Positions 1-9,207 of a DNA stretch of 64,000 nt are shown here, piece after piece; within the stretch, counting starts at the first letter, position 1, and each line of letters begins with the position of its first letter. The notes under the pieces were generated by a model that was not told the origin of the DNA, searched no databases, and worked only from the letters and a program-made list of their open reading frames with translations. The DNA lies in the NCBI RefSeq assembly GCF_000745975.1, contig NZ_JQKJ01000012.1:1-64000 (forward strand), read 5' to 3'. The translations under genes were made by a program, and so were the position numbers. The DNA is from Desulfobacter vibrioformis DSM 8776 (GTDB lineage Bacteria; Desulfobacterota; Desulfobacteria; Desulfobacterales; Desulfobacteraceae).

Positions 1-48
1 AACATGTTGAGCTTACCAGTACTAATAGGTCGTGAGGCTTAGCCACTT
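1..48 (+). rRNA. rrl: 23S ribosomal RNA, 3' end (partial)
   Basis: The first ~48 bases carry the conserved 3' tail of 23S rRNA (GAGCTTACC, then GTACTAATAGG and TCGTGAGGCTTAGCC). The gene is cut by the left window edge. The exact mature 3' end is not visible. It is followed by a ~135-base spacer and the 5S gene, the usual order of a bacterial rRNA operon. Confidence 0.9.
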
Positions 49-183
49 TTTTCCATAAATAATTTTGAACGTTTTGATATATCAACATAGCAAAGCTTGA
101 TTTTACTGCAACAGATTACATATTTGGACCCATGGGACATGTCAAATTTAAACATTCTGAAGTTCCAGGTCCGACCAGTGTAA

Positions 184-297
184 CCGGTGGCGATGGCGAA
201 GAGGCCACACCCGTACCCATCTCGAACACGGAAGTTAAGCTCTTTAGCGTCGATGGTACTGCATGGGAGACTGTGTGGGAGAGTAGAACGCTGCCGG
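184..297 (+). rRNA. rrf: 5S ribosomal RNA
   Basis: A ~114-base segment has the 5S hallmarks: 5' CCGGTGGCGATGGCG, the central CACCCGTACCCATCTCGAAC block, GAAGTTAAGC, and a 3' end (CGCTGCCGG) that pairs with the 5' end. It lies directly after the 23S end and just before a strong terminator. Short reading frames crossing this region are not genes. Confidence 0.93.
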
Positions 298-310
298 TTC
301 TTTTTGAAAA

Positions 311-347
311 GCCCTGATCAAGATATCCTTGGTCAGGGCTTTTTTAT
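311..347 (+). terminator. Rho-independent terminator of the rRNA operon
   Basis: A 12-bp stem (GCCCTGATCAAG with CTTGGTCAGGGC, one wobble pair) is followed by a run of six Ts, 13 bases after the 5S gene. This closes the rRNA operon. Confidence 0.9.
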
Positions 348-445
348 TTTTAGATCACTCTGCCCCGCAATAAATTTTTTAAAACGGTTTTCTTTATATT
401 TTCAACACGCTATTATGGTTCAAAAATGAATATTCAACCAAATAA

Positions 446-2425
446 ATGAAAACAGTGGGGCACTGTTATGTGAATATGGCATTTCTAAAAAACTGGAATT
501 GGATCAGAACCGGTTTTTTGCTCATTTTTTTATGTTCTTTCCTTAATCCATCTATCTGCCAAGCAAAGGACCGGGCACCGGAAAAGCCGATTGAGGTGAT
601 AAACGGGGTACTGGATCTTTCAACATTTGATTTTAATAAGACAGACTATATCGAGCTGAACGGATACTGGGAATTTTATTGGAACCGGCTGCTTTTGCCC
701 GGGGATTTTTCATCCCCACCCTTGCCCCCAAAGACAGGATTTTTTTTTGTTCCCCAGTCCTGGGTCCGGTACGACAGCCCGGACGGCAGGTTTAAAAGCA
801 GCGGATATGCAACCTATAGATTAACGGTTCTCTTGCCCGAAGCAGACCAGACCTATGCGTTAAATATTCTGGATATGGCCACTGCTTATAAAATGTGGAT
901 AGACGGCCGGCCTGTCCCGGGAAACGGTATTGTCGGCATGTCACCATCGAAATCCCGGCCCCAAAGTTTCAGTCAGAACATTTGCTTTAAACCCCGCACA
1001 AAAAAATGTGAAATCATTGTTCAGGTTTCCAATTTCAGCCATATTGACGCAGGTATTGTCCGGGCCATAAAATTAGGCCAGGAAAGACTGATCCGCAAAC
1101 ACTACGATATTACAAAAGGCATTGATTTTTTTGTAATCGGGTGCATTCTTTCCATGAGCGTTTACCATTTCCTTCTGTTCTGTTTCCGGCGCAAAGAGAT
1201 GTCCCATTTTTATTTCAGCGTGATCTGTTTTCTTATTTCGCTGCGCAATCTAACCATTGGTGTTACTTTGATTACACAGGTTTTTCCAAGTTTTTCCTGG
1301 GAAATTCTGCGCAAAATCATGGTGCTTTGTTTATATTTTCTGCCGCCGGCATTTGCGGGATTTATGGGTTCTGTTTTTCCAGAAGAATTTTCCAGACGGA
1401 TTTTCAAACCATCTGTTGTATTCAGCCTGATTTACGCTATCCCGGTATTATTTCTGCCCACAAAGATATTCTGGCGTTTCATCCCATCCTATGACCTTGC
1501 TGTCATGGGATTCGGTCTCTACGTACTGATCTGTCTTATGCGTGCGGTTATCAGACACAGGAACGGGGCAGGGTATATCCTTTTCGGTTTCACGATTTTT
1601 CTGGCCGGTGTTTTTAACGAAATCCTTTACTCCGAAGAAATCATCCACACCGGAAACTTAATGCCTTTGGGTTTTTTGATCTTCATTCTGAGCCAGGCCA
1701 TTGTTCTGGCCATGCAGTCTTCCCAAACCTATGACAGAATCGAAAATCTGGTCTGTGTATTTGAAAAATTTGTGCCGTCACATTTCCAGGATCGTATTGC
1801 CAAACAAGGCATTGAAAGCATTGCAATCGGTAATACTGAATACGATACCATTGCCGTATTGTTTTGTGATATCCGCTCGTTCACCACCCTTTCCGAAAAA
1901 ATGAAGCCGGGACAGGTACTTACCTTTTTAAATTCATTTTTCAGCGCCATGAGTCCCCCGATTCATAAAAACCACGGATTTATTGACAAATTCATCGGCG
2001 ACGCCATTATGGCCTTGTTCGATTCCAATGGCAAAGACCTGAACCACAGCGCTGAAAATGCGGTCCGGGCAGCCATTGAAATGCACAGGGCCCTGGAAAA
2101 ATTTAATGCAAAGGCAGATGCATCCTTTTGTCCCAGGCTTGATATGGGCATCGGCATTCATATCGGCAGGGTGGTGATCGGCACGGTGGGCACCTCAAAC
2201 CGCATGGATTCAACGGTTTTAGGTGACGCCGTCAATATCGCTTCCCGTCTGGAAAGTTTGACCAAAGAGAAAAATGAAAAAATTATTGTATCCTCGGACA
2301 TCGTGGATCTGCTGGACAGGCCCCATGAATTTAATTTTAACAAACGTGGCAGGGCTCTTGTAAAGGGGAAAACAGAACCCATTCTGATTTATGGTGTTTC
2401 AGACAAAAAATATGGAGACTTGTAG
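446..2425 (+). CDS. 7TM membrane-anchored adenylate/guanylate cyclase
   Basis: The protein has 659 residues. A signal peptide ends near SICQA (residue ~40). A periplasmic beta-rich domain of the 7TMR-DISM type covers ~45-205, seven hydrophobic helices span ~215-405, and a class III nucleotide cyclase domain covers ~460-640. The cyclase core is intact: FCDIRSFT near residue 473 and KFIGDAIMALF near 514 supply the metal-binding aspartates, and LGDAVNIASRLES follows. It probably senses an extracellular ligand and makes cAMP or cGMP at the inner membrane; substrate choice cannot be read. No strong ribosome site marks the start; an ATG at 476 would leave a cleaner signal peptide. It stands alone after the rRNA operon with no adjacent cNMP receptor. 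Confidence 0.85.
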   Translation: MKTVGHCYVNMAFLKNWNWIRTGFLLIFLCSFLNPSICQAKDRAPEKPIEVINGVLDLSTFDFNKTDYIELNGYWEFYWNRLLLPGDFSSPPLPPKTGFFFVPQSWVRYDSPDGRFKSSGYATYRLTVLLPEADQTYALNILDMATAYKMWIDGRPVPGNGIVGMSPSKSRPQSFSQNICFKPRTKKCEIIVQVSNFSHIDAGIVRAIKLGQERLIRKHYDITKGIDFFVIGCILSMSVYHFLLFCFRRKEMSHFYFSVICFLISLRNLTIGVTLITQVFPSFSWEILRKIMVLCLYFLPPAFAGFMGSVFPEEFSRRIFKPSVVFSLIYAIPVLFLPTKIFWRFIPSYDLAVMGFGLYVLICLMRAVIRHRNGAGYILFGFTIFLAGVFNEILYSEEIIHTGNLMPLGFLIFILSQAIVLAMQSSQTYDRIENLVCVFEKFVPSHFQDRIAKQGIESIAIGNTEYDTIAVLFCDIRSFTTLSEKMKPGQVLTFLNSFFSAMSPPIHKNHGFIDKFIGDAIMALFDSNGKDLNHSAENAVRAAIEMHRALEKFNAKADASFCPRLDMGIGIHIGRVVIGTVGTSNRMDSTVLGDAVNIASRLESLTKEKNEKIIVSSDIVDLLDRPHEFNFNKRGRALVKGKTEPILIYGVSDKKYGDL

Positions 2426-2585
2426 GCTGTTTTGAATAATGAAAGGATACCATGGTCTAATGCGCCAGGACCAGAACGGAAGCGTTGCGTCCCGAGCGAA
2501 GAAAATTTTTCAGTTGGATGCATTTTGGGTGTCTGAAGGATGCTTTTTGGAATTAAAAATGATTGAAGCCTCCCCAAGGGAGGAT

Positions 2586-2612
2586 GCAGGTTTTTATTAG
2601 CCTGCTATTTTT
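2586..2612 (+). terminator. Possible terminator after the cyclase gene
   Basis: A short hairpin (GCAGG / CCTGC, 10-base loop) is followed by TATTTTTT. A second small hairpin (CCTCCC / GGGAGG, 2569-2583) lies just upstream. The stem is only 5 bp, so termination is plausible but weakly supported. The rest of 2426-2693 shows nothing else recognisable. Confidence 0.35.
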
Positions 2613-2729
2613 TAAATTCATGCGTCAGCATTGCCCACATGGTATTTGCATTCCTAACGGCTATGGGATAAGGATAAACCTGAATCGGTATTCATGAAAG
2701 TCTCTCCTTTGAACCATAAGAGGTCAAAT

Positions 2730-4088
2730 ATGGATAAAACCATACGCGTAACCCGGTCATTTTTTTTTCTTATATTCGCTGTGCTGACCCTGGTATGCCT
2801 GGCCGGAACATGCCAGGCCCGGGAACTGCTGACCGTGGACCGGGCGGTACAGATTGCCCTTGAAAACAGCCTGGAGCGGCGAATGGCTGCAAAGGATGTG
2901 GAAATCGCCGATGAGGGCCTTGCCAGGGCCAAAGCCGAATTCGGACCGACCCTGACGCTTCAGGGCGGCCTTTACCGGTATAATGACCCGCCCAGCCTGG
3001 TGCAGACAAACCAGGGCCTGGCAAAGCTGAATAATGCCCTGTCTGCCATCTCCTCCGGCCAGGTGCCGGAAAAAAGCCTGCCCAGTGACAGCCGCAATTA
3101 TTACGGCGGGCTGGTCAAGGTAACCCAGCCTTTATATACAGGCAATAAACTGACCGCCACCCGCTGCCTGGCCCAAGCCAACCTGGAAAATGCCCGGAAA
3201 AGTCTGGATGCATCAGACAATGATCTGGCGTTGTCTGCCAGAAAAGCATTCTACACCGCGATCCTGACCCGGCAGATGGCCGGGGCCATGGACGAGGCTG
3301 TGGAGAGCATGACCGGGCATGTCAAAGAGGCAACCGCCTTTCATGATCAGAAAATTGTTCCCAAACTGGATCTTTTGCGGGCCCAAGAAAAATTGGCGGA
3401 TTTAAGGCAGCAGCAGTTATATGCCCATAATAATGTGGACCTTGCCCAGACCGCATTGAACTATGTGCTGGGCGTGGACATGGATACCTGCTACACCTAT
3501 GATGACGCCCCGCTGACCCTGCCCATGCCCCGGGATTTTCAGACCTGTATCAAGACCGGTCTGGAGAACCGGCCGGAGATAGGGGCGCTGGATGCACAGA
3601 TCCGGATGGCAAAAGCGCAGATCACCATTGCCCAAAGTGGCCATCTGCCCACCCTGGCCCTGGTGGGGGAAGCCCACCATTATGAACCTGAAAATGAGGA
3701 CCCCTCTGCCCAAATCGGCATTGTGGCCAGCATTGATCTGTTTGACAGCGGCCGTACCAGCCATAAAAAGGCCCAGGCCGCCCAGGGGCTTGAAAAGGCC
3801 CGGATCGCAAAAAAGCAGCTGTTCAGAGGCATTCGCCTGGAGGTGGAAAAAGCATACCACGATGCCCAGGCCGCCCTTGAGTCCATTGATGTGGCCCAAA
3901 AATCCCTGGATACGGCCCAGGAGGCCCTGGATGCGGCCCGGACCCGGTACCGGGTGGGTTTGAGTACCTCTTTGGAACGTCTGGATGCCGAAGTATCCCT
4001 GACCCGGGCGAAAACCAATTATATTCACGCCTTAAGTATGTATAACATTGCGGTCTCCGAATTGGAACGCGCTATGGGAAAGGAGTAA
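2730..4088 (+). CDS. TolC-family outer membrane efflux protein
   Basis: This 452-residue outer-membrane channel belongs to the TolC/OEP family. The N-terminus is a signal peptide ending at TCQA (~residue 30). The mature part contains the two alpha-helical OEP repeats rich in Ala/Gln/Leu, e.g. ARTRYRVGLSTSLERLDAE near the C-terminus. The start at 2730 is preferred over an upstream ATG at 2694 because AAGAGG (2718-2723) sits 6 bases before it and the signal peptide begins there. It is the first gene of an efflux operon; the adaptor begins 5 bases after its stop. It probably docks on the RND pump encoded at 5236. The substrate cannot be told from sequence. Confidence 0.92.
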   Translation: MDKTIRVTRSFFFLIFAVLTLVCLAGTCQARELLTVDRAVQIALENSLERRMAAKDVEIADEGLARAKAEFGPTLTLQGGLYRYNDPPSLVQTNQGLAKLNNALSAISSGQVPEKSLPSDSRNYYGGLVKVTQPLYTGNKLTATRCLAQANLENARKSLDASDNDLALSARKAFYTAILTRQMAGAMDEAVESMTGHVKEATAFHDQKIVPKLDLLRAQEKLADLRQQQLYAHNNVDLAQTALNYVLGVDMDTCYTYDDAPLTLPMPRDFQTCIKTGLENRPEIGALDAQIRMAKAQITIAQSGHLPTLALVGEAHHYEPENEDPSAQIGIVASIDLFDSGRTSHKKAQAAQGLEKARIAKKQLFRGIRLEVEKAYHDAQAALESIDVAQKSLDTAQEALDAARTRYRVGLSTSLERLDAEVSLTRAKTNYIHALSMYNIAVSELERAMGKE

Positions 4089-4093
4089 CCCTG

Positions 4094-5224
4094 ATGAAGC
4101 AAGGCAGAAAAAAAGATTTGATACCGGCCCTGGGTCTTTGTGCGATATCCATACTGGTTATCTTCGTACTGGCTGTGGCCGGGTGCAACAATCCGCTGGA
4201 ACATGAGCGCAAACAGACCCCGCCGGAACCGTTGCCCCTTGTCACCAGCATGACCATTTCCGCCCGAAACACCCAGCCGAGGCATCTCTTTTCAGGCGAG
4301 GTCCGGGGACGGTACGAGGCTGCCCTGGGATTCCGGGTTCCGGGTAAGGTCATTGCCCGCCACGTGGAGACCGGCACCCGGGTCAAGACAGGCGATCTGC
4401 TCATGCAGGTGGACCCCAGTAATATTAAAGAGTCTGTGATGGCTGCCAGGGCCCAGGTGGATGCGGCTGAAAGTCAATATAATCTGGCCGCAGACCTGCT
4501 CAATCGTTTTAAGGCCCTTTATGAACAGGATTACATGAGTAAGGCTGAGATTGACCGTTACCAGAACAGCGCAGACTCGGCCCGGGCTTTATTGAAGCAG
4601 GCCCGGGCCCAGCTTACCCAGGCGAACAACCAGCTGGACTATTGTAATCTCAAAGCCGACGATGACGGTGTGGTGCTTGATGTCCGGGCAGAAACCGGCC
4701 AGGTGGTGGCTGCAGGCATGCCCGTGGTCATCATGGCCAGGGGAGACCAGCGGGAGGTTGAAATTTTTATGCCCGAGAACCAGGTGGCACAAGTCAGCCC
4801 AGGCGCCCTTTTTCAGGTCAATTTCTGGGCACTTCCCGACCTGGCGGTGCAGGGGCAGGTCCGGTATGTGTCACCTGTGGCAGATCCCATTACCCGGACC
4901 TACAAGACCCGCATTACGCTGATTGATCCCCCGAACACGGTTCGGCTGGGCATGACAGCGTCTGCGGTCAGCGCCGGACATGAGGCCGGCACCAGCCGGA
5001 TTTTTATCCCGCTGTCCGCTGTTTATCAGACCGGCGATACGCCCATGGTATGGGTGGTTAAAGATCGCAGGGCCGGGCTGCAGAAAATCAGGCTGGGAAA
5101 GGCCGGGCACGGAGAAGAGATTCAGGTCCTCGAGGGCCTGTCCCCGGGCGATGAAATTATCACCACCGGCGTACACAAGCTTCTGGAAGGTCAGCAGGTT
5201 CGAACCCAATCCCCGGGTAAATAG
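4094..5224 (+). CDS. RND efflux periplasmic adaptor (membrane fusion) lipoprotein
   Basis: A 376-residue membrane fusion protein of the AcrA/MexA type. The lipobox LAVAGC places the lipidated cysteine at residue 31, so the protein is anchored to the inner membrane facing the periplasm. A biotinyl-lipoyl-like half (GKVIARHVETGTRV), an alpha-helical hairpin (~residues 110-175) and a second lipoyl half (DDGVVLDVRAETGQVV) are followed by beta-barrel and membrane-proximal domains ending in VHKLLEGQQVR. AAAGGAG precedes the ATG. It bridges the TolC-type channel and the RND pump encoded on either side. Confidence 0.93.
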   Translation: MKQGRKKDLIPALGLCAISILVIFVLAVAGCNNPLEHERKQTPPEPLPLVTSMTISARNTQPRHLFSGEVRGRYEAALGFRVPGKVIARHVETGTRVKTGDLLMQVDPSNIKESVMAARAQVDAAESQYNLAADLLNRFKALYEQDYMSKAEIDRYQNSADSARALLKQARAQLTQANNQLDYCNLKADDDGVVLDVRAETGQVVAAGMPVVIMARGDQREVEIFMPENQVAQVSPGALFQVNFWALPDLAVQGQVRYVSPVADPITRTYKTRITLIDPPNTVRLGMTASAVSAGHEAGTSRIFIPLSAVYQTGDTPMVWVVKDRRAGLQKIRLGKAGHGEEIQVLEGLSPGDEIITTGVHKLLEGQQVRTQSPGK

Positions 5225-5235
5225 AGATATATAAA

Positions 5236-8200
5236 ATGAAACACTTTAATCTAACCCAATGGTCCTTGAACCACCGGCAGCTTATCTGGTTCTGTATTGT
5301 TTTAACGGCTGTGGCAGGCGTCTATGCCTACCAGGGCATGGGGCGCATGGAAGACCCCAATTTCACCATACGCCAGATGATCATCGGCGTGGGCTGGCCC
5401 GGTGCGTCGGCAACCGAGGTGGAACAGCAGGTCACGGATAAAATTGAAAAGGAACTGCAGGATATTCCCGGTCTGGATTACCTGGAAAGTTATTCCAGGC
5501 CCCAGACAGCGGTCATCTATGTCAACATCAAGGACGCCGTGGATTCCGGCGACATCCGGCCCACCTGGCTTGAGGTGCGCAACTTGGTCAACAACATGGC
5601 CGATGAACTGCCCAAGGGCATTGCAGGCCCCTATTTCAATGACCGGTTTGACGATGTTTACGGTAATATTTATGCCCTGACATCCGACGGTTTTTCCTAC
5701 GAACAGATGCGGGAAAAGGCCGAAGATATCCGCCAGGACCTTCTGATGATAAAAAGCGTTAAAAAGGTGACCCTGGAAGGGGTTCAGCCGGAAAAAATAT
5801 ATATTGAAATGGACAGCAGAAAGCTGGCCCGCATGGGTATTGATCCCCTGCTTGTGGCCGCTGTTATCAAAAAGCAGAACACCGTGACCCCGTCGGGCAT
5901 GCTGGAGACCTCCACAGATAACGTGTTTATAAGGGTTACAGGCCTTTTTGACAATGTTGCAGCCCTGCGGGAACTTCCCATCCGGGTGCTGGGGCGCACC
6001 TTCCGGCTGGGGGATATTGCCGTGATCCGGCGGGCCTATGCAGATCCCAGCGAACCCAGGATGTATTACAACGGGGAACCTGCCATCGGCATTGCCGTTT
6101 CCATGGAAGATGGGGACAATATTCTCAAACTGGGCCAGGACCTTGACGCGGCTTTTACACGGATCAGACAGAATATGCCCCTGGGGTTTGACATTCACCA
6201 GGTGGCCAACCAGCCCCTGGTGGTGAAAGACGCCATTGACGAATTTATCAAAACCCTGGCCGAGGCCATTGCCATTATTATCGTGGTCAGTTTTTTGAGC
6301 CTCGGCCTTCGTTCGGGCATGGTGGTGGCGCTTTGCATCCCTTTGGTGGTTGCCGCCACCTTTCTTTCCATGAAAATGGCCGGCATTTCCCTGCACCGGG
6401 TCTCTTTAGGCGCCCTGATTATCTCTTTAGGTCTTCTGGTGGACGATGCCATGATCTCCGTGGAGATGATGGCCGTGAAGCTGGAGCAGGGGTGGGACAA
6501 GGTGAAGGCGGCCTGCTTTGCCTACACCGCCACAGCCTTTCCCATGCTTACCGGGACCCTGATTACCTGTGCCGGATTTATCCCCATTGGTTTTGCAAAG
6601 GGCGATTCCTCGGAGTTCTGCAGGACCATTTTCCCGGTTATCGGCCTGTCCCTGATCATTTCATGGATGGTGTCAGTCATGGTGACCCCGCTGTTCGGGA
6701 CTTATCTGATCAAGGCCCATCCCACAAACGACGGGGAAAGGGAAAGAGACATTTATGATAAAACCTTTTACCGGGTGTTCCGGCGGATTCTGGTCTGGTG
6801 CCTGCGGTTCAGGTATGTGGTGCTGATTTTCACTGCCGCAGGTTTTGTTCTTTCCCTATACAGTTTTAAATATGTCAGGGAAGAGTTTTTTCCGGGCTCT
6901 GTGCGCCCGGAGCTGGTGGTGGATCTCACTTTGCCCGAAGGCGCCTCCATTCAGGCCACGGATAAGCAGGCCCAAGCCTTTATCAACGCCATTTCCGGTA
7001 ATCCGAACATTGACCATTTTGCCTGTTATGTGGGCGTTGGCGGGCCCCGTTTTATATTGACCTTTGACCCGGTCATGCCCCGGTCTAACTTTGTCCAGCT
7101 TATCATTGTGGCCAGGGGGCTGGATGAACGAAAACAGCTTCAAACGCAGATCCAGGAACTTCTGGACAACGCCTTTCCCAATGTCCGGGGCCATCTCCAG
7201 ACCCTCCAGATGGGTCCGCCTGAGCCTTATCCCGTGATGCTGCGGGTATCAGGACATGACTATGCAAAGGTGCGGGCCCTTGCGGACAAGGTTAAGAATG
7301 TGATGGCAGCGGATCCGGATTTAAAAGCGATCAATTTTGACTGGTATGAAAAGACCAAAAAGCTTCAATTACACGTGGACCAGGACAAGGCCAGGATGCT
7401 TGGGGTCGCAAGTTCCGATCTGGCACTGGCCATCCAGTCCCAGCTCTCCGGCATCCCGGTCAGTAAATTCAGGGAAAAGGATAAAACCGTTGATATCGTA
7501 TTGCGGCTGTGTGCAGGCGACCGGCAGTCCCTGGATGATATCCGGACACTTCCCATCCATGTGGGCCAGGGCAGAACCATTCCCCTGGAGCAGATTGCCG
7601 ATATCCGTTTGGGTATGGAAGAGGGCCTGATCTGGCGCCGCAACCTTTTGCCCACTATTACGGTGCAGGCAGACACGGTGGCAGGCATCACCGGCAATGA
7701 TGCCAGCAAAAAAGTGTACAAAGCCCTGAAATCTGTCCGGGAGAGCCTTCCTGAGGGGTATTCCATTGACATCGGCGGCCTTTCGGAACAAAGCAGAAAA
7801 GCCACGGGCTATATTCTGGAGATGGTGCCGGCAATGTCCATGATTATCGTGATCCTTCTGATGATCCAGCTGCAGAATATCCCCAACATGATCCTGACCC
7901 TTTTAACGGCGCCCCTCGGGCTGATGGGGGTGATTGCATCCCTTCTGATTTTCAACATGCCCATGGGCTTTCTGGCCCAGCTGGGCATCTTTGCCCTGTC
8001 AGGTATTATTATCCGCAACTCGGTGATCCTCATGGATCAGATCGACCGCCAGGTGGCTGCCGGCGAGAACCGGTACCATGCCATTATCAGGGCCACGGTG
8101 TTCCGGTTCAGGCCCATTATGCTCACCGCGGCGGCTGCCATCCTGGGTATGGTGCCCCTGGCCGTGGACAAGTTCTGGGGACCCATGGCCGTAAGCATTG

Positions 8201-8286
8201 GCGGCGGACTTTTGGGTGCCACCATCCTGACCCTGTTTGTTCTGCCCTGTATGGTGGCGGCCTGGTACCGGGTGAAAGAAAAATAG
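5236..8286 (+). CDS. RND efflux transporter (inner-membrane pump)
   Basis: At 1016 residues this is the normal length for an HAE-type RND proton antiporter. An N-terminal helix is followed by a large periplasmic loop, helices 2-6, a second loop and helices 8-12. The TM4 motif LLVDDAMISVE (residues ~400-410) carries the paired aspartates of proton relay. The C-terminal region ends with GGGLLGATILTLFVLPC, as in AcrB relatives. It starts 11 bases after the adaptor stop, so the three genes form one operon. It exports hydrophobic compounds or lipids; the substrate is not deducible. No dedicated regulator lies next to the operon. Confidence 0.94.
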   Translation: MKHFNLTQWSLNHRQLIWFCIVLTAVAGVYAYQGMGRMEDPNFTIRQMIIGVGWPGASATEVEQQVTDKIEKELQDIPGLDYLESYSRPQTAVIYVNIKDAVDSGDIRPTWLEVRNLVNNMADELPKGIAGPYFNDRFDDVYGNIYALTSDGFSYEQMREKAEDIRQDLLMIKSVKKVTLEGVQPEKIYIEMDSRKLARMGIDPLLVAAVIKKQNTVTPSGMLETSTDNVFIRVTGLFDNVAALRELPIRVLGRTFRLGDIAVIRRAYADPSEPRMYYNGEPAIGIAVSMEDGDNILKLGQDLDAAFTRIRQNMPLGFDIHQVANQPLVVKDAIDEFIKTLAEAIAIIIVVSFLSLGLRSGMVVALCIPLVVAATFLSMKMAGISLHRVSLGALIISLGLLVDDAMISVEMMAVKLEQGWDKVKAACFAYTATAFPMLTGTLITCAGFIPIGFAKGDSSEFCRTIFPVIGLSLIISWMVSVMVTPLFGTYLIKAHPTNDGERERDIYDKTFYRVFRRILVWCLRFRYVVLIFTAAGFVLSLYSFKYVREEFFPGSVRPELVVDLTLPEGASIQATDKQAQAFINAISGNPNIDHFACYVGVGGPRFILTFDPVMPRSNFVQLIIVARGLDERKQLQTQIQELLDNAFPNVRGHLQTLQMGPPEPYPVMLRVSGHDYAKVRALADKVKNVMAADPDLKAINFDWYEKTKKLQLHVDQDKARMLGVASSDLALAIQSQLSGIPVSKFREKDKTVDIVLRLCAGDRQSLDDIRTLPIHVGQGRTIPLEQIADIRLGMEEGLIWRRNLLPTITVQADTVAGITGNDASKKVYKALKSVRESLPEGYSIDIGGLSEQSRKATGYILEMVPAMSMIIVILLMIQLQNIPNMILTLLTAPLGLMGVIASLLIFNMPMGFLAQLGIFALSGIIIRNSVILMDQIDRQVAAGENRYHAIIRATVFRFRPIMLTAAAAILGMVPLAVDKFWGPMAVSIGGGLLGATILTLFVLPCMVAAWYRVKEK

Positions 8287-8297
8287 AAAATTTTAAT

Positions 8298-8326
8298 TTG
8301 ATTTTTCCTATATCCTGCTGTATTAT
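8298..8326 (+). promoter_or_regulatory. Candidate sigma-70 promoter for the flagellin gene
   Basis: TTGATT (8298-8303) and TATTAT (8321-8326) are separated by 17 bases, a good match to the sigma-70 consensus, ~52 bases before the flagellin ATG. I saw no convincing sigma-28 or sigma-54 element, which flagellin genes more often use. Sequence match only. Confidence 0.45.
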
Positions 8327-8378
8327 TTAAATATTACAGGCCAGTCAAAGCAACCGAATTAAGAATAGGGAGGGGCCC

Positions 8379-9179
8379 ATGGCACTTACCATAAATCAAA
8401 ATACCACATCATTACTTACGGCAAAAATGCTTGAAAGGGCCAACACTGAGTTAACGAACTCCATTGAACGGATGGCAACGGGTCAGAAAATTAACTCAGC
8501 TGCAGATGACGCATCCGGCCTAACCATTGCCAACAGTTTGAAAAGTCAATCCCTGTCGGCAGGCCAGCAAATCCAGAGCGCCAGCGATAATGTTTCCATA
8601 ACCCAGACCGCTGATGGCGCGCTGGGGCAGATCACCGACCTGCTCCAGGACATCAAAACCCAGGCTGTGGATGCATCAGGCGGGGGCCATTCCCAGGGCA
8701 GCCTGGCTGACCTCCAGTCTGATATCCAAGGTTCTCTGGATACCATTGATGATATTGCAGGCTCGACATCTTATAACGGGCAGAACCTTTTGGACGGCAC
8801 TTACAGCATAAACGGTCTTTCAATCTCATCTGCGGCAACGTCAGCCCTTGGCTCCCAGGAAACAGGCTTCTTGTCCGACCTTGACATCACCACCACCGAA
8901 GGCGCCCAGCAAGCCATCGAAACCGTGGATCTGGCCCTTGACCAGATCGCCCAGAACCGCTCTTCGGTGGGTACCAGCCAGAACCAGTACACTTCGGATG
9001 TCAGCAACATGTCCAGCACCCGGATCAATCTGATGGCGTCCGAATCGGATATCAGGGATGCAGACCTTGCTGAAGAGAGTATCATTTTAAACCAGATGGA
9101 CCTGCTCCAAGGCGTGGCCACCTATGCCCTGAATCACTCCAATGATTCCCGGAATAATCTGGTGAGTCTGCTGGGATAA
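8379..9179 (+). CDS. Flagellin (short, D0/D1 only)
   Basis: A 266-residue flagellar filament subunit. The N-terminal D0/D1 part is typical (MALTINQNTTSL, ATGQKINSAADDASGL), as is the C-terminal part (SESDIRDADLAEESI, LLQGVATYALNH). Between them are only ~35 residues, so the variable surface domains D2/D3 are essentially missing. At ~266 residues it is about as small as functional flagellins get. AGGGAGG lies before the ATG. No chaperone (FliS) or cap (FliD) gene is next to it, so this is a solitary flagellin locus. It is exported through the flagellar type III apparatus without a signal peptide. Confidence 0.93.
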   Translation: MALTINQNTTSLLTAKMLERANTELTNSIERMATGQKINSAADDASGLTIANSLKSQSLSAGQQIQSASDNVSITQTADGALGQITDLLQDIKTQAVDASGGGHSQGSLADLQSDIQGSLDTIDDIAGSTSYNGQNLLDGTYSINGLSISSAATSALGSQETGFLSDLDITTTEGAQQAIETVDLALDQIAQNRSSVGTSQNQYTSDVSNMSSTRINLMASESDIRDADLAEESIILNQMDLLQGVATYALNHSNDSRNNLVSLLG

Positions 9180-9207
9180 CCTAATAAACCTAAAGGAAAA
9201 TATATAG

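Noticed and set aside
132-429. Two short plus-strand reading frames across the 23S-5S spacer and 5S gene
   Set aside because: They overlap the 5S rRNA and its terminator and have no ribosome site; they are frames inside RNA genes.
3417-4028. 203-codon minus-strand frame
   Set aside because: Antisense shadow of the TolC-family gene, with Gly/Gln/His-rich composition typical of reversed GC-rich coding sequence.
5302-6396. 364-codon minus-strand frame
   Set aside because: Antisense to the RND pump gene, whose frame and motifs are unambiguous.
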